From Sorex araneus (Eukaryota > Chordata > Mammalia > Eulipotyphla > Soricidae), in contig NC_073304.1 in assembly GCF_027595985.1 (NCBI RefSeq), positions 44,575,637-44,639,636 of the forward strand: a DNA stretch of 64,000 bases, in the 5' to 3' direction. Positions within the stretch are counted from its first letter, which is position 1, and each line of letters opens with the position of its first letter. Shown here in pieces: positions 54,000-63,179 of the stretch. A program made the translations under genes and the position numbers. The notes under the pieces are model-generated. The model made no database searches. It was not told the DNA's origin and was given only the letters and a program-made list of their open reading frames with translations.

Positions 54000-54050
54000 A
54001 AGTTTACACTAACTCAGAGCTCACCTTTAGCTTCTCATGTATGCCTATAA

Positions 54051-54230
54051 TTTTTTTTTTTTTGGCTTTTTAGGTCACACCTAGCAATGCACAGGGGTCA
54101 CTCCTGGCTCTACACTCAGGAATTACCCCTGGCAGTGCTCAGAGGACCATATAGAATGCTGGGAATCGAACCTGGGTCGGCCATGTGCAAGGCAAATGCC
54201 CTACCCGCTGTGCTATCGCTCTAGCCCCCA
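54051..54230 (-). mobile_element. SOR-type SINE with target-site duplication
   Basis: T12 tail, ggctttttaggtcacaccta, gggaatcgaacctgggtcgg, ctatcgctctagccccc. Flanked by tcatgtatgcctatra at 54,035-54,050 and 54,231-54,246. Confidence 0.94.
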
Positions 54231-54246
54231 TCATGTATGCCTATGA

Positions 54247-55586
54247 TCTTTAAAAGCACTACAAAGAAACTTTCCACTTAGCCCACTGAGATTTTAAAAA
54301 ATAAACACAAGCTCTAGAATGTGCAGTGCTGGAACATTGTACTGTCTAAAACACAACTATGAGTAACTTTGTAAATCATGGTGCTTTAATAAAATTAATT
54401 TTTCTCTACAAAAACTCTAAAATGTTTCTTAAGGTGACAACGACCTCAGTTTCCTTCCTACCATAATTACTAACTTGCCATTACTATTTCCTACCATTAT
54501 TACTAAATATAAATGTCCAATTATATGTACCTTAATTACATATATTAACAAAACTTGCTTTGATTTTTATTCTGTCCTTATAAAGCACTGTGATTCTTAT
54601 AGAGTAGCAAGTTTTTATGGTCTGAGTTCAGATACAGTTAAGAATAAATGCTGTCATAGTCTTTATTCACCTCCAGTTTAGATAAATACCTCCCCTCCCA
54701 GCACTGTGAAGCCCATTAACCATATCTCTGCACTGCTGGATATGGCAAAAAGTCTGAATTTAATAAACAAAAAAGATCCCCTTCATACTTAAAACTGAGG
54801 TGGTATAGCAGACAACTCTGAAGGCTTGGCCTACATTTGTTATCTTTATCTTCATCATTAGCTATATAGCCTTGAGGATCATAGCCACCTAATGCTAATA
54901 AAATATTACCTTGGCATAAAATACTACTCAAATTTTTCTCTCAAACTAGAACAAATCAAGCGGCTACCAGAACTTTCTTCTGAGATTCGAATTCTTTTTC
55001 TGCGAATATAGACAGAAAACGTAATTCCAGATTATGGCAGTTAACCAACTTCATTTTAGGATAACTCAAAATTTCACATTCACACCAGAGTGCTATAGGA
55101 AAATAATATTTATCTCCTCAGGCTTCTAAACAACCCAAAGACTTCAGAAAAAATTCATCTAGTTTCTTGCTACCTCCATTCATCTCCTTCACACCCTCCC
55201 CAAAGAAGCAGCTTGAGATTGTTTTGTTTTACTTCTGAAAGGGCTTGCTTCTTTTTTTTCCCCATCCTAAATTTCCCAAACTATTTCAGGATTCTGAGAG
55301 TTCCGTCAGTGACTAAATCTCCTACTGGGAATAGCTGCCTCATTATCACTATTAAAAACAGTCACTCCTAATAATTACTGATAAGAATCTGGAAACTCAT
55401 TGTAACTTTGGGAATGCAAATCCCACCCAAACTAAAGATAAATGCTTTGCAAATGGAATAACAGGCTCACACAGGACAGAACTCCAGTGGTCTTTGTTCC
55501 AGTTTAGCTAATGAGTTTTGTGGATATTCCTAATTTTTCCTGGTTTTAAAAAATTGTTACTATTTTCTTCCTTATAATCAATGATT
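54247..55586. other. Unique intronic DNA
   Basis: 1.3 kb with no repeat or exon recognised. Confidence 0.45.
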
Positions 55587-55636
55587 GCCCACTCGAGCAG
55601 ATCGACGAACAATGGGACGACAGTGCTACAGTGCTA
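55587..55636 (+). mobile_element. SINE-like element, second family, 3' end only
   Basis: gcccactcgagcagatcgac, gaacaatgggacgacagtgc, tacagtgcta: only the last 50 bases. It meets the next copy tail to tail. Confidence 0.85.
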
Positions 55637-55845
55637 ATCACTGTCACTGTCACTGTCATCCCTTTGCTCATTGATTTGCTCGAGCAGGCACCAGTAACAT
55701 CTCCATTGTGAGACTTGGTTAGTTTTTGGCATATTGAATACGCCACAGGTAGCTTGCCAGGCTCTCCGAGAGGGATGGAGGAATCAAACCCGGGTCGGTC
55801 GAGTGCAAGGCAAACACCCTACCCGCTTCGCTATCGCTCCAGCTC
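55637..55845 (-). mobile_element. SINE-like element, second family
   Basis: atcactgtcactgtcactgt, gatttgctcgagcaggcacc, agcttgccaggctctccgag, gaatcaaacccgggtcggtc, cttcgctatcgctccagctc. It lacks one of the two internal gtagcttgcc units. Confidence 0.88.
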
Positions 55846-56124
55846 AGTTCTAATCAATGACTACAAAACTTACTAAAAAGTCAAGCAAACCAAAAAGAAA
55901 AGAGATAAAACAAAAATTCAGCAGCACATGCCCTAGTATTTACATCTAAGTAACATTACAACTAATCTACCATTTATAGAAATGATAGAGAAACATTTTC
56001 TGCAGTACAAGTGTTATGTGGGTAAACTCATTTTTGGAACACTATTTCTGCTTGGAAAATCAACAACAGATAACCTCAAGTAAGAGGTTATTTCCCTACA
56101 GCCCTCAAATGGAACAATAACCTT
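55846..56124. other. Unique intronic DNA
   Basis: Nothing recognised. Confidence 0.4.
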
Positions 56125-56137
56125 AAAACCGTGCAAA

Positions 56138-56319
56138 GGGGCCGGAGCGATAGCACAGCGGGTAGGGCGTTTGCCTTGCACGCGGCCGACCCAGGTTCGA
56201 TCCCCGGCATCCCATATGGTCCCCCAAGCACCGCCAGGAGTAATTCCTGAGTGCAAAGCCAGGAGTAACCCCTGAGCATCGCTGGGTGTGACCAAAAAAA
56301 AAAAAAAGCAAAAAAAAAA
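56138..56319 (+). mobile_element. Near-consensus full-length SOR-type SINE with TSD
   Basis: ggggccggagcgatagcaca, gccttgcacgcggccgaccc, aggttcgatccccggcatcc, gagtaattcctgagtgcaaa, gcatcgctgggtgtgacc, then A14-GC-A12. Flanked by aaaaccgtgcaaa at 56,125-56,137 and about 56,320-56,332. The least diverged copy here, with both pol III boxes intact. Confidence 0.96.
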
Positions 56320-56643
56320 AAAACCGTGCAAAAAACCCACCCAAATGTTCATAAATATTTCCATCATCATCCTTTTGTCAATATTCCTGCAAAGTTGAAT
56401 AATCACGGTTCATCATTTTGAAACCTGGAGACCACCCCCATTCACAAACCATCAAGTCACCATTAGAACACACACATGGCTCCACCCCAAGCAAAAAAAG
56501 CAGTGTCCAGCCCATTCTTTTGAGATCATCCAGAATCAACCTTAACAATTTTATATTCACTAAAAAGAGATGCAGTTCAGCAGCATCTTAACGTTTTCAT
56601 TTCACGTATTTTCTTTGGCAGTCTGTGAAGAACCTATACTTTA

Positions 56644-56840
56644 TTTTTTATTTTATTTTATTATTATTATTTTTTTTTTTGCTTTTTGGGTCACACCCGG
56701 CAATGCACAGGGGTTACTCCTGGTTCTACACTCAGGAATTACTCCTGTGCTCAGGGGACCATATGGGATGCTGGGATTCGAACCCGGGTCGGCCGCGTGC
56801 AAAGCAAACGCCCTACCCGCTGTGCTATCTCTCCAGCCCC
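56644..56840 (-). mobile_element. SOR-type SINE with target-site duplication
   Basis: Tail of T/TTA units, gctttttgggtcacacccgg, ctgggattcgaacccgggtc, gctatctctccagcccc. Flanked by aagaacctatacttta at 56,628-56,643 and 56,841-56,856. A short gap in the body (ggcggtg missing). Confidence 0.95.
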
Positions 56841-56877
56841 AAGAACCTATACTTTAAAAAAAAAAAAAAAAAAGTTG

Positions 56878-57011
56878 AGCAGGTATGGTGCTTGAGGTTC
56901 AAGCCCCAGCCCCATTTGGTGCCCCAAACACTGCAGCCAGGAGAATATCCCTGAGCACTGAGCCTGGAGTAAGCCTTCAGCACCACTGGGTGTGGTCCCA
57001 AAATAAAACAA
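56878..57011 (+). mobile_element. Diverged SOR-type SINE
   Basis: gagcaggtatggtgcttgag, gttcaagccccagccccatt, gagcactgagcctggagtaa, caccactgggtgtggtccca. Confidence 0.7.
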
Positions 57012-57115
57012 AGTTGTGGGTTTGTTTTTTTTTTCCCCAATACAAGAGACAGAGTTCAACTCCTCTTACATGTAAGGCATGTACTCTACCATGGGTATTC
57101 TGATGCCTTACCCAT

Positions 57116-57617
57116 TAGAATAGTTTTAAAGCAAAAAATACAAAAGAAAACCACTAACAATAAAACAGGATCATCAGAATATTTTTAAATATGTATCTCT
57201 ATAAGACTTACGATGTTGTCTGCATTCTTTCTCACTGCCTGGCAAATTCAACTCAGAGCCACCTTATTATTCTAGGTGTCACTGCTCTCGGTTATGGGAA
57301 CAAGGTCTGGTGATCTGAGGTTCCCACAACTTGGGACCTCCCCCCTGTAAAGGATTCAAAGATTCCCATGGACGTCCTCTATTTGTTCCTTCTCTGAGAT
57401 GAGGAGTTTACTTCCGCAGACCCTCGAGCAAGCAATTGACTAAATTCCCAATCCTTTAGACAGGAGCAGTCTAATCATTTCAATGAGAATATAGTTGTGG
57501 CTGGACTCTGCCACCTCCAAGCTCTTATCTATTATCAGCCAGTGGGTGATGAAATTCTGAAGCAAATGTGCATTACCTCTGCAAAGTTCAGGGCAAACAA
57601 GTTCATATATTTCTGAA
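57116..57617. other. Unique intronic DNA
   Basis: Nothing assigned; a reversed tRNA-like scrap lies just left at 57,036-57,115. Confidence 0.4.
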
Positions 57618-57775
57618 AAGAGGACCCAGAGAAAGATAGTACAGTGGCTTAGAGACAGCATCTTGCCTTGCAGATGTGTGGTTGCAAATTCAAATCCTCA
57701 GTGTCCCATATGTACCAAGCATGATCTTACCAGCTCTACAGTGTGTGATCCCTAGTGTTACAAATAACTTCTGGT
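57618..57775 (+). mobile_element. Diverged SOR-type SINE
   Basis: ggacccagagaaagatagta, cttgccttgcagatgtgtgg, gcaaattcaaatcctcagtg, ctacagtgtgtgatccctag. Confidence 0.6.
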
Positions 57776-58018
57776 TATACCACAGCTCCGCGCCAGGCTG
57801 TTTTCACTCGGGGCACCCCAGAGGTGAGAACCCTCCCCGCCCCAAGGAACGAAGCCCTGGCAGCTGACTTCACTACCCAACCGCTGCCACGCTCCAGGCC
57901 ACTTTCTGGACTGGACAACACATTATAGGACACTTCCTACCCATTTTCCATAATTCCACACCATATTTGATGGAGTTCATACAGTAGGCAACAAATCATA
58001 GAGAGTAATATATACACA

Positions 58019-58025
58019 CTATATA

Positions 58026-58059
<34 letters not shown>
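58019..58059. repeat. (AT)n microsatellite
   Basis: About 18 AT units with one interruption, just before the second-family pair. Confidence 0.93.
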
Positions 58060-58063
<4 letters not shown>

Positions 58064-58069
58064 CACATA

Positions 58070-58222
58070 CCTCTCAGAGGAATAGAGACGGACATCCCTC
58101 CCGGAGCCTGGCAAGCTACCCATGGCATATCTGATATGTCAAAAACAGTAACAAGTCTCATAATGGAGACGTTACTGGTGCCCACTCGAGCAAATCAATG
58201 AACAATGGGACTACAGTGCTAC
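58070..58222 (+). mobile_element. SINE-like element, second family (left of a tandem pair)
   Basis: ggagcctggcaagctaccca, gatatgtcaaaaacagtaac, aagtctcataatggagacgt, gcccactcgagcaaatcaat, gactacagtgctac. 5'-truncated. Confidence 0.87.
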
Positions 58223-58463
58223 CTCTCAGAGAGCCCAGCAAACTACCTACCGAGAGTATCCCGCCCGCATGGGCAGAGCCTGGCAAGCTACCCGTGGTGT
58301 ATTCGATATTCCAAAAACAGTAACGACCCTGAAAAAGCCTCCAATCGTTGAAAAGACGAGTACGGAGAGGCTGCTAAAATTTCAGGGCTCAGAGGAATGG
58401 AGACATTACTGATGCCCACTCGAGTAAATCAACGAACAGGATGACAGTGATACAGTGATGAGC
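58223..58463 (+). mobile_element. SINE-like element, second family, long variant
   Basis: gagcccagcaaactacctac, cgagagtatcccgcccgcat, gtattcgatattccaaaaac, then an extra block of about 70 bases (gaccctgaaaaagcctccaa to aaaatttcagggctcagagg), then gagacattactgatgcccac and gatgacagtgatacagtgat. Confidence 0.87.
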
Positions 58464-58580
58464 TGGCAATATAGTACCGTGAGTAGGGTACTTGCCTTAT
58501 ATGCACCTGACCCAGGCTCCATCCCTAACATCTCCCTATGGTCCCTCGAGCCCAGGCAGGAGTGATCCCTGGTATATAAT
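58464..58580 (+). mobile_element. SOR-type SINE, 3'-truncated
   Basis: gagctggcaatatagtaccg, cctgacccaggctccatccc, atggtccctcgagcccaggc, aggagtgatccctgg. Confidence 0.75.
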
Positions 58581-58686
58581 GCAAATATTTAATATAATCT
58601 AATACATATCATATATTCTAATCACATCTATTAACTACCATCATTTCCAAAACAAAAGCTATTTTCAAGATATCTGTAATAAAGAT

Positions 58687-58770
58687 CAGGTCATATAGCT
58701 CAGCAGTAAGGTACTTTCCTTACATGTGTAAGGCTCTGAGTCGGATCCCCAGCATCACAGACACACACAT
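58687..58770 (+). mobile_element. tRNA-like SINE head fragment
   Basis: tcaggtcatatagctcagca, gtaaggtactttccttacat, gagtcggatccccagcatca. Closer to an ordinary tRNA A box (tagctcagca) than the SOR copies. Confidence 0.5.
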
Positions 58771-58989
58771 GTTGTCACCTCAAGGTATCAGCAGCAAGGA
58801 AAATGCAGTATTAAGCTGTGATTTCAACTGATAACAAAGTCACAGAAATTGCTAACTGCTAAAGTTTGGAGGAAAAGCTAAATTTCACTTCTGAGATTAG
58901 TGAAAAATCATCTCACTTCCTTTTTCAAATTCATAGATACAACTTCAATAATACAAATTAACATGGAAGCCCATAAGGCTTTAATAAAG

Positions 58990-59320
58990 AGCCCTGTAGG
59001 AACTGGAGGACTAGCTCAAAATGCCTGCACTGCAAAGGTAAGGCTCCAAGTTCAATGCCCATCATCATATGCACTGAAGCTATCTCCTGGCCACTCTGTT
59101 CTTTGTGATCCCTGGCAAAACAGCCAATTTTCATTCATACCACAGAGCCAGTTTTTGTAAGCACAACCAAAGCATGTGACACTTGCTGAACACCACAGCC
59201 AACTGTAAAACCACTGCAATCTGTGGTAAGCACATCTAAGAGCTAAGCTTATGAGTGTACCTACCCCCCACCTCCTCCACTCCCATTATCTCAACAACAG
59301 AAGGAGAGAGGGTATGGATC
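58990..59320 (+). mobile_element. Possible older SINE family, copy C (most complete)
   Basis: gtaggaactggaggactagc, ccaagttcaatgcccatcat head, then a long body: cttgctgaacaccacagcca, aaccactgcaatctgtggta, agcacatctaagagctaagc, and an end with tcaacaacagaaggagag. Confidence 0.45.
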
Positions 59321-59518
59321 TAAAAAGAAAAAAATAGTTCACTTCAGGAAAAGTGAAGAAAAACTAATAATTGGCATTTAGACATCATTAAATTCCGTGA
59401 ATCCATTTCAAAGGTAAGAGAAATAAAAAGGAATAGACAATACAGCTTGCCTTAGGTATCAATATCTTAATCAAAATCACTGGCCTTTGTTTACATTTTG
59501 GTGTTTTGTTCTACACTG

Positions 59519-59602
59519 ATTTGTTTGGCAGTGCTGGGGATCAAACCCAGAACTTCATACATACAAGACACATGCTCTACTGCTAAACTACACTCACTGT
59601 CC
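59519..59602 (-). mobile_element. tRNA-like SINE head fragment
   Basis: cagtgctggggatcaaaccc, acatgctctactgctaaact reads as a reversed tRNA-like head. Confidence 0.45.
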
Positions 59603-59747
59603 ATGAGTTTTCTAAAAACCTGAATCTCACATATAGGAATCCTTAGTATATAGCTTTGAAGAGCAAATGCTTCAAACTTACATCTTAGTTTTAACAAAAC
59701 CTGGAATATGAGTTAATAACGCAGTATAGAAGTCTTAAAATGAGAAT

Positions 59748-59905
59748 CAAATTGGAAAAATAGTACAGGTGTTTGCCTTGCCCATGGCCAACCCAGGTTG
59801 GCCCTGGCATCCCAAACGGTCCCGAGCGTACCCTGAGGGCACAGCCCAAGCAGCACAGCATAGCGGAGAGTAACCTCTGAGTATCCAGGTGTGGTACAGC
59901 AGCAG
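59748..59905 (+). mobile_element. Diverged SOR-type SINE
   Basis: ttggaaaaatagtacaggtg, gccttgcccatggccaaccc, ggcatcccaaacggtcccga, gagagtaacctctgagtatc. Confidence 0.75.
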
Positions 59906-60029
59906 CGTTACCTTTAAAGGTTAAGTTAGGGTACTAGCATCAATTAATCACATGGAAATCAAACGAGTTATTCTTGTTCCCTAGAGTGTCTCAATACTTA
60001 ATTTGATTAATACATTCAATAATTTATGC

Positions 60030-60250
60030 TAATCCTAGCTCTGTACTCAGAAGTAACTCCTGGGTAGTGTTGGAGGTGGAAATGGACCAGAAGCAGTGCT
60101 GGGGATTCAATCAGGGGGGACCTCCTCAATTGCCTTGCATACTGCCAACAGAGGAAACACCACAAAGTCCCTTGAGCAACCCTGGATATGACTACCAAGC
60201 ACAGACCCAGGAACAGTCCTTGGGGCACCACCAGATGCGGCTGCAAACAA
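60030..60250 (+). mobile_element. Rearranged SINE fragments
   Basis: A reversed body scrap (ctagctctgtactcagaagt aactcctgg, 60,030-60,065) is followed by a sense copy with gccttgcatactgccaacag, gacccaggaacagtccttgg, accaccagatgcggctg. Confidence 0.5.
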
Positions 60251-60260
60251 AAATATTATT

Positions 60261-60505
60261 GTAGCACTGTAGCACTGTCGTCCTGTTCTTCGATTTGCTC
60301 GAGCGGGCACCAGTAATGTCTCCATTGTGAGACTTGTTACTGTTTTTTTGGCATATTGAATGTGCCACAGGTAGCTTGCCAGGCTCTGCCGAGCAAGCGG
60401 AATACTCGGTAGCTTGCCGGGCTCTCTGAGAGGGACAGAGGAATCAAACCCAGGTCGGCCGCATGCAAGGCAAATGCCCTACCTGCTGTGCTCTCGCTCC
60501 AGTCC
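60261..60505 (-). mobile_element. SINE-like element, second family (full length)
   Basis: gtagcactgtagcactgtcg, gatttgctcgagcgggcacc, tgccgagcaagcggaatact, gaatcaaacccaggtcggcc, gtgctctcgctccagtcc. Confidence 0.9.
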
Positions 60506-61861
60506 TTACTGTACAATAAAAATGAATGGGATTTAAAACTAAAGGCTATTCCCAAATTTCTAAGTAAAACATCTGGAGAATGAGAGTCAACACAAAAGTG
60601 ATTTAAAACATGAAAGTGATTTAATTGTGTAAGTATTTAAACATGCGAATGAATGCCAGCAGAAGCAAGGTCACTTACCTTTCCACACTTTTAATAGTTT
60701 GCTTTCCACAGAAAGACACTGATAACTACAGACACTGAACCATAGACATTTCAAAGTTAAAGTAACAAATAAGCATGTAAGTAACAAATAACAAGTAACA
60801 TTTCAGTTAACTGAAAACAATACACCAAAAGCACAGTAGGTAAAGTTTTAGTGAGCACAAAAGACTAACAATACAAAAGCAGATTTGTTAGTGGAAAAAA
60901 GAACCATTATCTATCATGCCCTTCTGTCACACCCTTTTTATTTGTAGTCATAACTGCAAGCTGTTTTAAAGACAATGGCAATGTTATTAAGGGAGCCTTC
61001 ATGCTGTGCCAAAGCACATATACATAGCAATTCAGAACAATTGGTCTTACTTTCATGAGAGCAAAGGTTGTAGCCAAATGAAATGGGTGGATACCATATA
61101 AAACAATCTTGGAATTAGCTAATAGGATATAGGAAAAAATGATCCTAATGTAGATGCTAAATTCTCTTCCTTCTTTTAACACAATAAAATTTTTACTATT
61201 TGTAAGCACCAGTCGAGAACCGCTTCATTTACAAGAACTGTTGGTAAGCATGGAGGCTTGTTATTTCTTTGCACAATCTGTAAACTTGAAGTACATGCAC
61301 TAGATGCTAAATTTGACACAGTTTCCAAAAGGGTGTGGTGTAGAAACTATTGGAAAGCAATAAATTTGCATCTAACTACTGAGCACTGCTACTTTAGAGA
61401 AAACCATATGTTTCACAAACATTTAAACTGATAAAGGCCTAAAAGCCTGGTTCCTATTCCAACAATTTTTCCCCCCAGGAAACACTATCTTACTCCTCAA
61501 AAAACAAATATTTTTCATACAAATTTTTTTCTGACTCCATTTTCCTAAGCATAAAGTTAAAAATATTAAGCAACTGTATTTCAAAAGTTGGTGTTCACTT
61601 TAATTCAACCAATGGAAAACTTATGCTTTATAACTGACTGGGAAAAAAAGACTAATATACAATCATATATATTTAAGTAGGTACTTCAGCTGGATTGTAA
61701 AGTGTACACTATTAAAAAATGAGTGACTGAACTACTAAACTACACTGGTTTAAAATATCATTATCTTTCATTGCAGCACATCAACATTTTACTGAATGCA
61801 AATATATATTAAGGCACATTATTTTTCATGGCAAAAAAAAGTAATTTTATAAAAATTAAAG
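60506..61861. other. Unique intronic DNA
   Basis: 1.35 kb, AT-rich, repeat-poor; nothing recognised. A short direct duplication (aagtaacaaataa and relatives) lies at 60,763-60,800. Confidence 0.45.
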
Positions 61862-61863
61862 TG

Positions 61864-62100
61864 TGGCACACATGTGCTGGTCTTACATATGTGCTGTCTG
61901 TGCCCATGTGCCTCTGAGCATGTGTTGACCGTGCACATGCCTCCCACATCTCCCCTCTCAAGATGTGTGCTTTCATATTTTAATGAGATGTGTACTTTGG
62001 GGCTTTCTCCATTCTGAAGAAGCCAGTGTTCTCTCGAGCATATATCTTATCTCTCTCCTTACCTTCATTTCCCAATACATGTTATACCTCAAAAAATAAA
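61864..62100 (+). mobile_element. LTR fragment related to the 51.7 kb LTR
   Basis: Shares the order gtgtggcacacatgtgctgg, gtgctgtctgtgcccatgtg, catctcccctctcaagatgt, gaagaagccagtgttctctc and a closing AATAAA with 52,008-52,255. More diverged and lacks both ends. No coding sequence. Confidence 0.6.
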
Positions 62101-62118
62101 TTTAAAAAATGCTTTATG

Positions 62119-62238
62119 AAAACTGGAGAGATGGTACAGCAGGTAAGCTTATAGGTGGCCAATCAAGGCTCGATCCCCAGCAGAGTCAGGAGCAAGAACT
62201 GTATAGTGCCAGACGTGGCCCCCAAACAAAAGCAAAAG
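62119..62238 (+). mobile_element. SOR-type SINE, shortened
   Basis: actggagagatggtacagca, caaggctcgatccccagcag, gccagacgtggcccccaaac. Confidence 0.75.
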
Positions 62239-62249
62239 TTGTTTTATAT

Positions 62250-62405
62250 ATTTGTTTTTCTGGCAAAAGCCAGTGATGCTCAAAGGTTACTTGTGGCTCT
62301 GCAATCAGGAATTACTCCAATGTTTGGGGGATAAAGGGTGGAATGGAAACAAAGTCAGCTGCATGCAAGGCAAAGACCTTATCCACTGTACTCTCTAACA
62401 CCTAA
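62250..62405 (-). mobile_element. Diverged SOR-type SINE
   Basis: aaaagccagtgatgctcaaa, ggctctgcaatcaggaatta, agctgcatgcaaggcaaaga, ccactgtactctctaacacc. Confidence 0.78.
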
Positions 62406-62529
62406 CAATAAAAAGTATTGTTAACAAAAAGTAAGACAAGCTATATGACCTTACAATCACATCCGAATATCCTAAGTAATCATAATAAGGAGGAAAGATG
62501 GGTAAAATCCAGGTTTTGGAAAAAATTCC

Positions 62530-62618
62530 TGTGTGTGTGTGTGGAAAATTCTAATAGTTTCTTGTGTGTGTGTGCATGTTTGCTTCTTGTGTGTTTGTGT
62601 GTGTGTATGTGTGTTTGC
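62530..62618. repeat. Interrupted TG-rich tract
   Basis: Several short TG runs separated by cttg and catgtttg units, at the tail side of the next reversed SINE. Confidence 0.8.
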
Positions 62619-62619
62619 T

Positions 62620-62777
62620 TTGTGTTTTGGGGGTCATACCTAGTGTTGTTCAGGGTTTAATTCTGGCTCTGTGAAGGGACCACTCTTGGTGGGGTTCAGG
62701 TGAATACACTAGATTCTAGGGATCAAACTCAGATAAACCTCAAGCACCTTACCCTTTGAACTATTTCTCTGGCCCCT
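62620..62777 (-). mobile_element. Diverged SOR-type SINE
   Basis: gggggtcatacctagtgttg, ttcagggtttaattctggct, tagggatcaaactcagataa, ctatttctctggcccc. Confidence 0.78.
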
Positions 62778-62804
62778 AATAGCTTCCTTTTAACACTCAC
62801 AACC

Positions 62805-62912
62805 TTTTTTTTCTGGACGGGGGTGGGGGATTGGAGGGATGGGGTGTGCAAAAAACTTGCATGTAGCAAGGCAAGCAGTGGTACCCGCTGTACTATCTAT
62901 CGTTCTGGTCCC
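62805..62912 (-). mobile_element. SOR SINE, internally deleted
   Basis: acttgcatgtagcaaggcaa, cccgctgtactatctatcgt, tctggtccc; the body is missing. Confidence 0.55.
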
Positions 62913-63179
62913 AAGACTCATATAACTTTTTTTTAGAGGTATTAATTAGAACTTATATTTTTAGACTAGTTAATTGCAAGCTCAAGAGAAATCTATTGCT
63001 CATACTAAAATAAAAGGGGAGTGTCTTCGAAGACCTACTGTTTTTAAAAATTCCCAAAGGGTTTAAGTCCGCATGCTAGTTCAGTTTGTTCTATACTAGT
63101 CTGATCTCAAAATAAGAACTACATTATGATAACTTCCACCAAAAAGCAAAAATAAGTACATTAAAATAAAATTTTGAAA

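Noticed and set aside
53776..54012. Lys/Glu-rich and Phe/Leu/Ser-rich frames
   Set aside because: Translations of the GAAA/GGAA microsatellite.
56138..56212. Possible tRNA gene
   Set aside because: It has pol III A- and B-box motifs but is followed by a SINE body and A tail with target duplications; it is the head of a SINE.
56014..56406. ORFs containing GFALRNYSWRCLGDHMGC-like or GSAACKANALP-like peptides, recurring across the window
   Set aside because: The same peptides recur at many sites because they are translations of SOR SINEs in different frames.
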